Below, piece after piece: positions 1 through 7,690 of a stretch of 35,374 nucleotides of DNA. The notes beneath the pieces were generated by a model. The model was not told the origin of the DNA. It saw only the letters and a program-made list of their open reading frames with translations, and made no database searches. The translations under genes were made by a program, and so were the position numbers. Where the stretch lies: assembly GCA_944384515.1 (NCBI GenBank), contig CALWTU010000052.1, forward strand, positions 1 to 35,374, given 5' to 3'. The first letter of the stretch is position 1; the number at the start of each line of letters is the position of its first letter. Source of the stretch: an uncultured Clostridia bacterium (GTDB taxonomy: Bacteria > Bacillota > Clostridia > Oscillospirales > CAG-272).

Positions 1-36
1 TTCGGACTTTTTCTTTGTGTTCGGGTGATGATTTGA

Positions 37-65
37 TTGACAAAACTCATTTGATGTGGTAAAAT
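37..65 (+). promoter_or_regulatory. Sigma-A promoter for the ThyX-like gene
   Basis: The -35 box TTGACA lies at 37-42 and the -10 box TAAAAT at 60-65, with a 17-bp spacer. A TG dinucleotide one base before the -10 box makes it an extended -10. The start would fall near 72, about 37 bases before the first gene. Confidence 0.7.
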
Positions 66-108
66 GTAATAGTTGATTTGTATCTAATATGTATTTCGGA
101 GGATGAAT

Positions 109-750
109 ATGCTTAAAGTGGAAAGAATAAGCGTTGTCAATATGGAAAACGCTATCAGAGGCGCGAGAAACCCTATGAACAGCTGGAGCAGAATGGACAG
201 CTACTATAATGAAAAAGGGGAGTTTGTACTTGGTGAAAACGACCTTTCGCTTGCAAAGCGGCTTGCGTTTGCGGGTTCTGACCACAGGAAGTTTTTAAGG
301 CAGATTTTTGTAAGTATGGATATCACAGCACCGCTTTATTGGTGGAAGGAGTTTGATACATACAAGGTCGGCACGGTCGCAAATTCAACCTCAACCATGC
401 ATAAAATACACTCAAAGGAGTTTTCCCGCGAGGACTTTTCGACAGATAAGATGACTGACGATTGCCTTCTTGTACTCGATAATGTAATCTCCTACTTGGA
501 GGGGGAGCGTGTTAAATTTAATGAGACAAAAGACCGCTCTCACTGGCACAATATGATACAGCTTCTCCCCTCGTCATTTAACCAGATGAGGACGGTGTCC
601 ATGAACTATGAGGTTCTGATAAACATCTACTATGCAAGACGGGCGCATAAGCTTGACGAGTGGCATGTGCTCTGCGACGCCATAAGGGAATTACCTTACG
701 CAAATGAGCTTATTTTGGTAAAAGAAAAGCCACTCTCTGATAAAGAATAA
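109..750 (+). CDS. Divergent ThyX-fold protein lacking the RHR motif
   Basis: This 213-residue protein resembles flavin-dependent thymidylate synthase (ThyX) in layout. The C-terminal stretch with LLP (152-154), MNY (165-167) and RRAHKLDEW (177-185) parallels the ThyX LP...N..L..F...R...AQWEI region, and residues 60-97 parallel the helix that carries RHR-x7-S in real ThyX. Here that triad reads YKV (85-87), followed seven residues later by Ser95, so the flavin and dUMP-contacting basic residues are missing. Thymidylate synthase activity is therefore doubtful and the function is unknown. ATG 109 is preferred to ATG 103 because TCGGAGG (96-102) abuts ATG 103 but stands 6 bases from ATG 109. It heads the pth-mfd gene run, with a 21-base gap to pth. 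The ThyX relationship is inferred by eye. Confidence 0.55.
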   Translation: MLKVERISVVNMENAIRGARNPMNSWSRMDSYYNEKGEFVLGENDLSLAKRLAFAGSDHRKFLRQIFVSMDITAPLYWWKEFDTYKVGTVANSTSTMHKIHSKEFSREDFSTDKMTDDCLLVLDNVISYLEGERVKFNETKDRSHWHNMIQLLPSSFNQMRTVSMNYEVLINIYYARRAHKLDEWHVLCDAIRELPYANELILVKEKPLSDKE

Positions 751-771
751 ATTTTCGTTTCGGAGCCGTCA

Positions 772-1389
772 ATGAGCAGTATATTTGATTTATTTAAAAG
801 TATAGAGAAAAAGGCTCAGCCCGCACCCCTGACGCATATTATATGCGGACTCGGCAATATCGGAGCGGAGTACGAAAATACAAGGCATAACGCCGGATTT
901 ATGGCAATAGACTATATTGCGGATAAACTCTCTCTTAAAATAGACAGGGCGAAGTTCCATGCGCTTGTAGGTGAGGCGTGTATAAATGATGTGCGTGTGC
1001 TTCTGATGAAGCCGGTTACCTATATGAACAATTCGGGCATTGCGATAAAGGAGGCGGCGGATTTTTATAAAATTCCCGCCGCAAATATTCTCATTCTTCA
1101 CGATGAGATAAATTTTGAGCCCGGAACAGTCCGTATAAGGAGAAAGGGTTCTGCCGGCGGTCACAACGGACTTAAGAGTATTATTGCGGGTATAGGAGAG
1201 GATTTTCCGAGGATAAAGATAGGCGTCGGTAAAAAGCCCCCCGAATATGACCTTGTCAATTGGGTGCTCGGCAGATTTCCCCGTGAGGACCTTTTGAAGC
1301 TTGCGGATATTTATGAGAATATTTTTGACGCATCAAAGCTTATAATAATCGGTAAAATAGATGATGCAATGTGCAAATATTCAAAATAG
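772..1389 (+). CDS. pth: Peptidyl-tRNA hydrolase
   Basis: Pth releases tRNA from peptidyl-tRNA that drops off ribosomes; it is cytosolic. The 205-residue protein shows the family motifs: GLGNIG with Asn29, NTRHNAGF with catalytic His39, KPVTYMNNSG with Asn86, LHDEINF with Asp111, and SAGGHNGLKS with Asn132. These correspond to Asn10, His20, Asn68, Asp93 and Asn114 of the E. coli enzyme. About 18 extra residues precede the catalytic domain. A CGGAG site at 761-765 sits 6 bases before the ATG. The order pth-mfd is classic for Firmicutes, and only 12 bases separate its stop from the mfd ATG. Confidence 0.96.
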   Translation: MSSIFDLFKSIEKKAQPAPLTHIICGLGNIGAEYENTRHNAGFMAIDYIADKLSLKIDRAKFHALVGEACINDVRVLLMKPVTYMNNSGIAIKEAADFYKIPAANILILHDEINFEPGTVRIRRKGSAGGHNGLKSIIAGIGEDFPRIKIGVGKKPPEYDLVNWVLGRFPREDLLKLADIYENIFDASKLIIIGKIDDAMCKYSK

Positions 1390-1401
1390 TTTAGGGTGCA
1401 G

Positions 1402-4400
1402 ATGAACAACTTAACAAGACTTATTCGTTATGATAATGACTTTTTGCAGTACAGCAAGGCGCTGCTTGATGATTTTAAAGCGCACAAGCCGTATACAATA
1501 GTCACAAACGGACTTACAGGCGGTGTGCTTGATGCTTTTTTGTGCGAGTCTGTGCTGATAAAAAGCGAGGTCACATCCTCTCCCGTCTTGATTCTGGTTC
1601 CATCCGAGCAAAAGGGAGAGAGGACCGTCAGTGCGCTTTGTAAGGCGGGTATCAATGCCCGACTGTTTAAGAGCCGTGATTTTGTTTTCCATAATATAAC
1701 AGCTTCTCATGACCTTGAGCGTGAGAGGCTTTCGGTGCTTTCGGAGATTTTGTCGGGCGGTATTGATGCCGTTGTCGCAACTCCCACCTCTGCCATCAGA
1801 TTTACAATACCAAAAAATGTGCTCGCAGACTCATCCTTTACGCTTAAGGCGGGGGATGAGGCACAGCCCGAGGTTCTCTGCAAGAAACTTGTGGCACTCG
1901 GCTTCAGAGCCGTTGACAGTGTGGAGAGCACTGGGCAGTTTTCACGCCGAGGGGATATTCTCGATATATGGCAGATGGATGAGTGCGATCCTGTCAGAAT
2001 TGAGTTTTTCGGAGACGAGGTAGACAGGATTTCATATTTTGAGCCGCTGACACAGCGCTCTCTCGATGTCTGTGAGAGCGTAAAGCTTATTCCCGCTACC
2101 GAGACGGTCATAACCGAAAAGGCAAAGAGCAGAATTCTTTCGGCTATCGACAAACTGATAGATAAGTGCGAAAACTCCGAGACGGTAAAAAAGCTTAACG
2201 AGGAAAAAAACGCTTTAAAAGAGGGGCTTGGTACTGATTTCAGAGATAAATACCTGGGACTTATCTATGAGGAGAACTATTGCCTCTTGGATTATTTTTC
2301 AGATATGGGGCGTTCTTTTGTCTTTGTTACGGACACGGTTGATGTAAACGAAGAGCTGAAGAAGGGCTGTGAACAAATCAGCTCTCAAACGGCAAGTATG
2401 AAGGAGCGCTCACTCGTTTCGGAGAGCTTTGCAAAATATACAAGGGACAGGGAATACTACGACCGTTTTCTTGAGAGCAATGTCACTGTTCACCTGAACG
2501 CTTTTTCCGGCGGACTCGGAAATATAAAAAACTCTCTTCTTTTCGGTTTCAGATTCCGAAAGACCGTGGCATACGGAAAGAATCCGACGATGCTCCTTGA
2601 GGATATAAAAAATTACCGTAAAACATACTATAAAATCATACTTGTCAGCGAGAACAAGCAGGGTGCCGACTCGCTGATAGAGGCACTCGCAAAAGAGGAT
2701 ATCCACGCATTTCCGATCTACGATAAAGAGGATTACTCGTTTGACGCTCTCTCAGGCGGTCAGATAGCCGTCGATGTCGGAATGATTGAGGGCTTTGAAC
2801 TTATATCTCCTAAAATATGCGTTCTTTCGATGGCAGAGGATGAGGGGCGGGCGGTAATCGCCAACCGCAGACGGCAGAGGCTGATGCGGAAAATGGGCGG
2901 TGCAAGCCAAAAGCTCATGAGCTATGCCGATCTCTCTGTCGGAGACTATGTCGTGCATGCAAATTACGGTATCGGCATATTTGAGGGAATAGAGACAGTC
3001 AGAGTTGACGGAGTAAAAAGAGACTATATAACTATCAGATACAGCGGTACAGACAAACTGTTTTTGCCGTGCGAGAGGCTCGAGTATATTGCGAAATATA
3101 TAGGCGAGAGGGATAAGGACGGAAAGGTCAAGCTCTCTACTATGGGCGGCAGTGACTGGACCCGTGCTAAATCAAGAGCAAAGGCAGCCGCTCAGAATAT
3201 AGCAAAGGAGCTTATAGCTCTTTATGCTCAAAGACAGCGTATGCCGGGCTTTGCCTTTTCTGATGACAGCGAGATGGAAAAGGAGTTTTTCGAGAGCTTT
3301 CCGTATGAGCTGACCGAGGCACAGAGCATTGCTATGGAGGAGATAAAAGCCGATATGAAAAAGTCTGTTCCGATGAACAGGCTTCTGTGCGGCGATGTAG
3401 GCTTCGGAAAGACCGAGCTTGCTCTGCGTGCGGCGTTTAAGGCTGTAATGTCGGGCAAACAAGTAGCACTGCTGGTTCCGACAACTATTCTTGCCATGCA
3501 GCATTACGAGACAGCCGTCTCCCGTATGCGCAACTATCCGATAAATATAGAGATGCTCTCACGCCACAAAACACCCAAGGAGCAGGCTAATATTTTCCGC
3601 CGCCTCAAAAGAGGGGATATAGATATAATAATCGGCACGCATAAGCTGATATCAAAGGATGTGGAGTTTCGTGATCTGGGACTGCTCATTATTGATGAGG
3701 AACAGCGCTTCGGAGTTGCGCAAAAGGAGAAAATAAAAAAGAGTGCTCTCAATATAGATGTGCTGACTCTCTCCGCAACTCCCATTCCGCGAACTCTCAA
3801 TATGGCGATGAACAAGATCAGCGATATGTCGATACTTGACGAGGCGCCGGGGGACAGACTGCCGGTACAGACCTATGTTATGGAGTACGACGAAGAGATT
3901 ATTTACGATGCTATAAACAAAGAACTTTTGCGCCAAGGGCAGGTGCTCTATCTTTATAACAAAATTGAAGATATTGCGTTTACGGCGGCAAAAATTCAAC
4001 ACGCTATCCCACATGCGAGGGTTGTATACGCACACGGGCAGATGGACAAAGAGGAGATTGAGGACATCTGGCGCTATCTTGTTCTCGGCGAAATAGATGT
4101 GCTTGTCTCCACCTCAATAATCGAGACGGGTATTGACCTGCCGAATGCCAATACGCTGATTATAGAAAATGCGGACAAAATGGGACTTTCTCAGCTGCAT
4201 CAGCTGCGCGGGCGTGTCGGCAGATCTCAAAGACAGGCTTATGCGTATTTTACCTTCAGGGCGGGCAAAGCAATAAGCGAGGTCGCACAAAAGAGGCTTA
4301 ACGCCATCAGAGATTATGCGGAGTTCGGTGCCGGATTTAAAATTGCGCTTCGTGATATGGAGATACGGGGCGTCGGCAATCTTCTCGGCAGTGAACAGCA

Positions 4401-4941
4401 CGGCAATATAAACAATGTCGGATATGACCTTTATGTAAAGCTTCTTAACGAAGCGGTGCTTGAGGAGAGCGGAGTGCAGGCAGAGCCGCCGTTTGAGAGC
4501 CGTGTTAAAATTCAGCTTGACGCAAATATACCTGCCTCTTATATTTCCTCCGAGGCACAGCGCATGGAGATGTACAAGAAAATATCACTCATTACAACTC
4601 CTGACGATTACGACGATGTACTCGATGAGTTTGTTGACAGGTTCGGAGATATTCCGAGGGAGACGCAAAATCTTATAAGAATTTCTCTCATTCGCTCGCT
4701 TTCTTCTGAGGCAAAGATCAGACTTGTTGACTTTTCGGGTTCAAATGTTGTGTTCTATCAGGACAGACCGATGCTTGATATCTGGTCTGAGCTGTTTTCA
4801 AAATATAAGGATCTGACATTCAGATCTCAGCCAAGCGCAAATGTTACACTCAGAATAAGGAGCGGTGAGGACGCCGTCGGCAAGGCGGTAAATGTTCTCA
4901 AAGATTACTATAACACATCTCAAACTGAAAAAGGAGAATAA
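1402..4941 (+). CDS. mfd: Transcription-repair coupling factor Mfd
   Basis: Mfd is an ATP-driven translocase that removes RNA polymerase stalled at DNA lesions and recruits UvrA. In order, the protein (1179 residues) has a UvrB-like N-terminal module, a CarD-type RNA polymerase interaction domain near 505-570 (VGDYVVHANYGIGIFEG), a superfamily 2 helicase core with Walker A GDVGFGKTE at 664-672 and DEEQ at 765-768, the GRVGR motif VI, and a C-terminal TRCF domain. The length is normal for the family. The start is ATG 1402 with a TTAGGG site, or GTG 1396 two codons earlier. Its stop codon is followed directly by the ATG of the next gene, implying co-translation. Confidence 0.97.
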   Translation: MNNLTRLIRYDNDFLQYSKALLDDFKAHKPYTIVTNGLTGGVLDAFLCESVLIKSEVTSSPVLILVPSEQKGERTVSALCKAGINARLFKSRDFVFHNITASHDLERERLSVLSEILSGGIDAVVATPTSAIRFTIPKNVLADSSFTLKAGDEAQPEVLCKKLVALGFRAVDSVESTGQFSRRGDILDIWQMDECDPVRIEFFGDEVDRISYFEPLTQRSLDVCESVKLIPATETVITEKAKSRILSAIDKLIDKCENSETVKKLNEEKNALKEGLGTDFRDKYLGLIYEENYCLLDYFSDMGRSFVFVTDTVDVNEELKKGCEQISSQTASMKERSLVSESFAKYTRDREYYDRFLESNVTVHLNAFSGGLGNIKNSLLFGFRFRKTVAYGKNPTMLLEDIKNYRKTYYKIILVSENKQGADSLIEALAKEDIHAFPIYDKEDYSFDALSGGQIAVDVGMIEGFELISPKICVLSMAEDEGRAVIANRRRQRLMRKMGGASQKLMSYADLSVGDYVVHANYGIGIFEGIETVRVDGVKRDYITIRYSGTDKLFLPCERLEYIAKYIGERDKDGKVKLSTMGGSDWTRAKSRAKAAAQNIAKELIALYAQRQRMPGFAFSDDSEMEKEFFESFPYELTEAQSIAMEEIKADMKKSVPMNRLLCGDVGFGKTELALRAAFKAVMSGKQVALLVPTTILAMQHYETAVSRMRNYPINIEMLSRHKTPKEQANIFRRLKRGDIDIIIGTHKLISKDVEFRDLGLLIIDEEQRFGVAQKEKIKKSALNIDVLTLSATPIPRTLNMAMNKISDMSILDEAPGDRLPVQTYVMEYDEEIIYDAINKELLRQGQVLYLYNKIEDIAFTAAKIQHAIPHARVVYAHGQMDKEEIEDIWRYLVLGEIDVLVSTSIIETGIDLPNANTLIIENADKMGLSQLHQLRGRVGRSQRQAYAYFTFRAGKAISEVAQKRLNAIRDYAEFGAGFKIALRDMEIRGVGNLLGSEQHGNINNVGYDLYVKLLNEAVLEESGVQAEPPFESRVKIQLDANIPASYISSEAQRMEMYKKISLITTPDDYDDVLDEFVDRFGDIPRETQNLIRISLIRSLSSEAKIRLVDFSGSNVVFYQDRPMLDIWSELFSKYKDLTFRSQPSANVTLRIRSGEDAVGKAVNVLKDYYNTSQTEKGE

Positions 4942-6156
4942 ATGGAAAAGAAAAATTTTATAAAGCAAAACAAACCCCTTGTGATTTTCGTTTCGGTTTT
5001 TGTCTCGTTGGTTTTGGCGTTCACTCTTATTTTGGGTACGGTGACCGTCGTGAAAAACATAAATGCGGCAGTGAGCTACGAGGGATTGACGATGAACCGT
5101 GAGGAGGCGTCCTTTTTTGTCAGCTACTATAAATACAGATATATGTCCATGCTCTCTCAGTCAGGTGTGGAAGATGTGCGGGATACGCCTTATTTCTGGA
5201 GTCTCACCGACGAGCAGAGCGGAAAAACTTACGGTCAGCTCCTCTCGGAAAATACGGAGTTATACTTAAGGCAGGTGCTCGCGGCAAACTATCTTTACGA
5301 CAATTATTCCGACCTCGACAAGAACTCTTCAAAAAAAATCAACAGTGCTGTTGATGATATTCTGACTTATAAAGCCGAGGGCAGCAAGACTCTTTTCAAT
5401 GAGATGACACAGATGTACGGATTTGATTTTTCAAGCTTCAAGTCCGCAGTAAAGCTACTTTATAAAGCGGAGACCGTGAAAAACATTATATTCGGAATAG
5501 ACGGTGTCAACATGCCGAACTATTCGGATTACTGTCTTGAATATCTTGAGACTTATTCGCATGTACAGCTCTTTTTCATCAGGACCGAGACCGAGTTTGT
5601 TGTCGATGTGGACGGCAACCGTGTCAAGGATGAAGACGGACAGGACAAGCTCCGCCCCCTGACGGATGAGGAAAAGGCAGAGAGAAATGAAATTATCGGC
5701 ACGATAAATTCTCTCATTGACGGTTTTCATAATGATTCCGACCTTGAAATCACAGTTGAGTCATATCTCTCATATCAGAATAAATATGATGACGGAGATG
5801 TCACTTTTCATAACACGGGTTACTACTTCTCGAAAAACTCCGCGTATACATTAGAGTTTTCGGGTATGTTCCCTGAGGTTGTCGAAAGTGCGCTGTCTAT
5901 GCAGATCGGGGACTTTTCATATGTTGACACATCTATCGGAGTGTGCTATATTTATAAATATGAGGTTGTAAACGGCGACTACACGCTGACAATGCTCTCG
6001 GATATGTTTGAGGATTTTTACCGTGACGGCTCAACTTATATTTTCGAAACATTCCTTAACGAGCTCGTCGGCGATGTAGTATTCAAAGAAAAATATAATG
6101 AAATTGATATTATAAAATTACCTTATAACAGTAATTTTTTGCCGAGGTTTGAATGA
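4942..6156 (+). CDS. Membrane-anchored PrsA/SurA-like foldase
   Basis: The 404-residue protein starts with a basic segment and one hydrophobic helix (about 12-38) with no lipobox cysteine, so it is probably a membrane-anchored extracytoplasmic protein. A helical SurA/PrsA-type N-terminal region (about 45-190) follows. Residues about 205-345 look like a degraded parvulin domain: HVQLFFIR matches the opening strand, and FPEVVESALSMQIGDFSYV with GVCYIYKYEV matches the closing part. An acidic insertion (about 215-240) splits the domain. PrsA-like foldases commonly follow mfd in Clostridia, which supports the call. Prolyl isomerase activity is uncertain. The ATG abuts the mfd stop, with AAAGGAG inside the end of mfd. 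Confidence 0.6.
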   Translation: MEKKNFIKQNKPLVIFVSVFVSLVLAFTLILGTVTVVKNINAAVSYEGLTMNREEASFFVSYYKYRYMSMLSQSGVEDVRDTPYFWSLTDEQSGKTYGQLLSENTELYLRQVLAANYLYDNYSDLDKNSSKKINSAVDDILTYKAEGSKTLFNEMTQMYGFDFSSFKSAVKLLYKAETVKNIIFGIDGVNMPNYSDYCLEYLETYSHVQLFFIRTETEFVVDVDGNRVKDEDGQDKLRPLTDEEKAERNEIIGTINSLIDGFHNDSDLEITVESYLSYQNKYDDGDVTFHNTGYYFSKNSAYTLEFSGMFPEVVESALSMQIGDFSYVDTSIGVCYIYKYEVVNGDYTLTMLSDMFEDFYRDGSTYIFETFLNELVGDVVFKEKYNEIDIIKLPYNSNFLPRFE

Positions 6157-7088
6157 GTACTTTTTTAGTTACATTGATTGCGGTGGCTGTACTGCTCTTG
6201 GTTGCCGCCGTCGGATACATTATGCTTAAAGCAAAGCTTGTGGAAGACTCCCTGATGAAGGGGCTCTCTACGATTATTCTGTATGTATGTCAGCCTTGCC
6301 TTGCAATATATACCTTCAAGAGCTCGGAGTACTCCTCCGAAAAACTGCTTGATGTCGGTATATTTGCGCTTCTGTGCGTTTTTATACAGGGGCTTATGCT
6401 CGGCGTGTCTTATCTCGCACTGAGAAAAAAATATAAGAGCGCAATATACAGAATACTCACGATTTCCACAACATTTGCAAACTGTGCATTTTTCGGAATA
6501 CCGATTATCGAGGCACTTTTGCCCGATATTTCAAAGGATCTTATAATTTATACCACCGTATATGCCTCATGTATGAACATACTCGGCTGGACGGTCGGCT
6601 CTGCGATAATCTCCTCTGACAGAAAATATATCTCAATCAAGAAGATTATCTTAAATCCCGCCACTCTCGGTGCGGCATTTGCGTTTTTGCTTTTCGTGCT
6701 GGAGATCGACATTCAAAAGGACCTTTACAGCATGATAACCATCACAGGCAGAATGGCAACGCCCATTTCGATGCTTGTAATGGGTATGCGCCTTGCAAAG
6801 ATGAATTTTATCAAAATATTTGCGGATATCAGAATATACCTTACAATCTTTGTAAAAGAGCTGCTTATGCCACTTGTGGCATTCGGACTTGTGTATTTCC
6901 TGCCCGTATCGTATGAGATAAAAGCGGCGTTTTTCATAATATGCGCATGCCCCGTGGCGTCTGTTGTCCTCAACTATTCCGAGCTTGTGGGACAGGGGCA
7001 AAGGGAGGCGGCAAATACGGTTCTGCTCTCCACGATGCTCAGCGTCGTAACGATGCCGCTGATGATGCTTCTTTTGCCTTTGCTCTGA
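6153..7088 (+). CDS. AEC-family transporter
   Basis: This 311-residue polytopic membrane protein has about ten hydrophobic segments split into two halves by a basic loop (about 155-170, SSDRKYISIKKI). The ISTTFANCAFFGIPI segment near residue 110 and the CACPVASVVLNYSEL segment near 265 are typical of the auxin efflux carrier (AEC) family. In bacteria, known members carry organic anions such as malate or malonate, but the substrate here cannot be read from sequence. It overlaps the preceding gene by ATGA, so the two are translationally coupled. No downstream terminator with a clean T-run is visible; a weak GC-rich inverted repeat lies near 7112-7132. Confidence 0.85.
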   Translation: MSTFLVTLIAVAVLLLVAAVGYIMLKAKLVEDSLMKGLSTIILYVCQPCLAIYTFKSSEYSSEKLLDVGIFALLCVFIQGLMLGVSYLALRKKYKSAIYRILTISTTFANCAFFGIPIIEALLPDISKDLIIYTTVYASCMNILGWTVGSAIISSDRKYISIKKIILNPATLGAAFAFLLFVLEIDIQKDLYSMITITGRMATPISMLVMGMRLAKMNFIKIFADIRIYLTIFVKELLMPLVAFGLVYFLPVSYEIKAAFFIICACPVASVVLNYSELVGQGQREAANTVLLSTMLSVVTMPLMMLLLPLL

Positions 7089-7424
7089 TACTCAATATAA
7101 TAAACCGAAAACCTCCGGCACAATCGGCGGGAGAACTTACGATACTCTCGGACTACTCGCAATGCTTTCTGTAATAGCCGATTTCTCCGAGAAAATTTCA
7201 AATACTCGAATTTTCAGAGATTAAAAAGGTGATAAAGGTAGCAAAACGGATTAAGTCAGAGTTTGCAAGCCTTACGGGGATGAAAGAAAACAGATTTTGC
7301 GGGATTTATCCTTCAGATAATAATACATAGGGTGTATCAGCACACCAGAGGAGCGACCGAAGTTCAAAAAATACCACATAAGTTTAAAAACAAAATTACA
7401 ACAGAAGTTTAAAAACAAAAATAT
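7089..7424. other. Gene-free spacer after the AEC transporter
   Basis: No reading frame with a ribosome site and protein-like composition is seen. The stretch holds a small GC-rich inverted repeat (about 7112-7132), a GGTGT/ACACC hairpin (7331-7346) and a short direct repeat (separate entry). No riboswitch or tRNA fold could be recognised. It may be decayed sequence or the 3' end of the upstream transcript. Confidence 0.4.
7380..7420. repeat. Two 16-bp direct repeats, 25-bp period
   Basis: AAGTTTAAAAACAAAA occurs exactly at 7380-7395 and at 7405-7420, and a degenerate third copy lies just upstream (GAAGTTCAAAAAA, near 7360). They sit immediately before the terminator hairpin. The function is unknown; simple AT-rich duplication is the plainest reading. 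Confidence 0.8.
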
Positions 7425-7468
7425 AAAATACGGCAATGCAAACCGACATAATGCATTGCCGTATTTTT
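7425..7468. terminator. Bidirectional intrinsic terminator
   Basis: A perfect 16-bp stem has its arms at 7425-7440 and 7452-7467 (core ATACGGCAATGCA) with an 11-base loop. A-rich sequence lies on the left and T-rich on the right, so it could stop transcription from either side. It insulates the citrate operon promoter from upstream reading. Confidence 0.75.
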
Positions 7469-7522
7469 ATATACTTTAGTACCGTCATTACTTACAAAAA
7501 TATTTTAAAAACGGTTTTGAGA

Positions 7523-7666
7523 TTGTATATATTTTTAATGTTATGAAATAAATAAGTGGGGGTATTAAAAATTGTATTATTGTATAATAAAATTTTGACA
7601 TCAATTTTATTGACATAAAGAAATATTTGTAGTATAATTATTGCATACTTGTATTCTTGTATACAA
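7523..7666. promoter_or_regulatory. TTGTAT hexamer array, candidate GntR/FCD operator
   Basis: TTGTAT occurs five times: 7523, 7572, 7580, 7649 and 7657. Four copies form two pairs with an 8-bp period, TTGTATTATTGTAT at 7572-7585 and TTGTATTCTTGTAT at 7649-7662, differing at one position. The last copy extends to the perfect palindrome TTGTATACAA (7657-7666), fitting the T-G-T...A-C-A type site of FCD-class GntR regulators. The two pairs lie 77 bp apart and bracket the promoter at 7610-7638. NanR, another FCD regulator, is known to bind tandem hexamers with 2-3-bp gaps, much like this spacing. Binding by the regulator encoded at 9070 is inferred. Confidence 0.6.
7610..7638 (+). promoter_or_regulatory. 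Consensus sigma-A promoter of the citrate operon
   Basis: TTGACA (7610-7615) and TATAAT (7633-7638) match consensus exactly with a 17-bp spacer. Transcription should begin near 7645. An 8-bp inverted repeat, ATAAAATT at 7587-7594 and AATTTTAT at 7603-7610, touches the -35 box. Confidence 0.9.
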
Positions 7667-7690
7667 TCTCAGAAGAAAGGAAACAGCAGT

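Noticed and set aside
7649-7690. In-frame TTG start extending the Re-citrate synthase by 14 codons
   Set aside because: It lies only about 4 bases after the predicted transcript start with no room for a ribosome site; ATG 7691 has AAGAAAGG before it.
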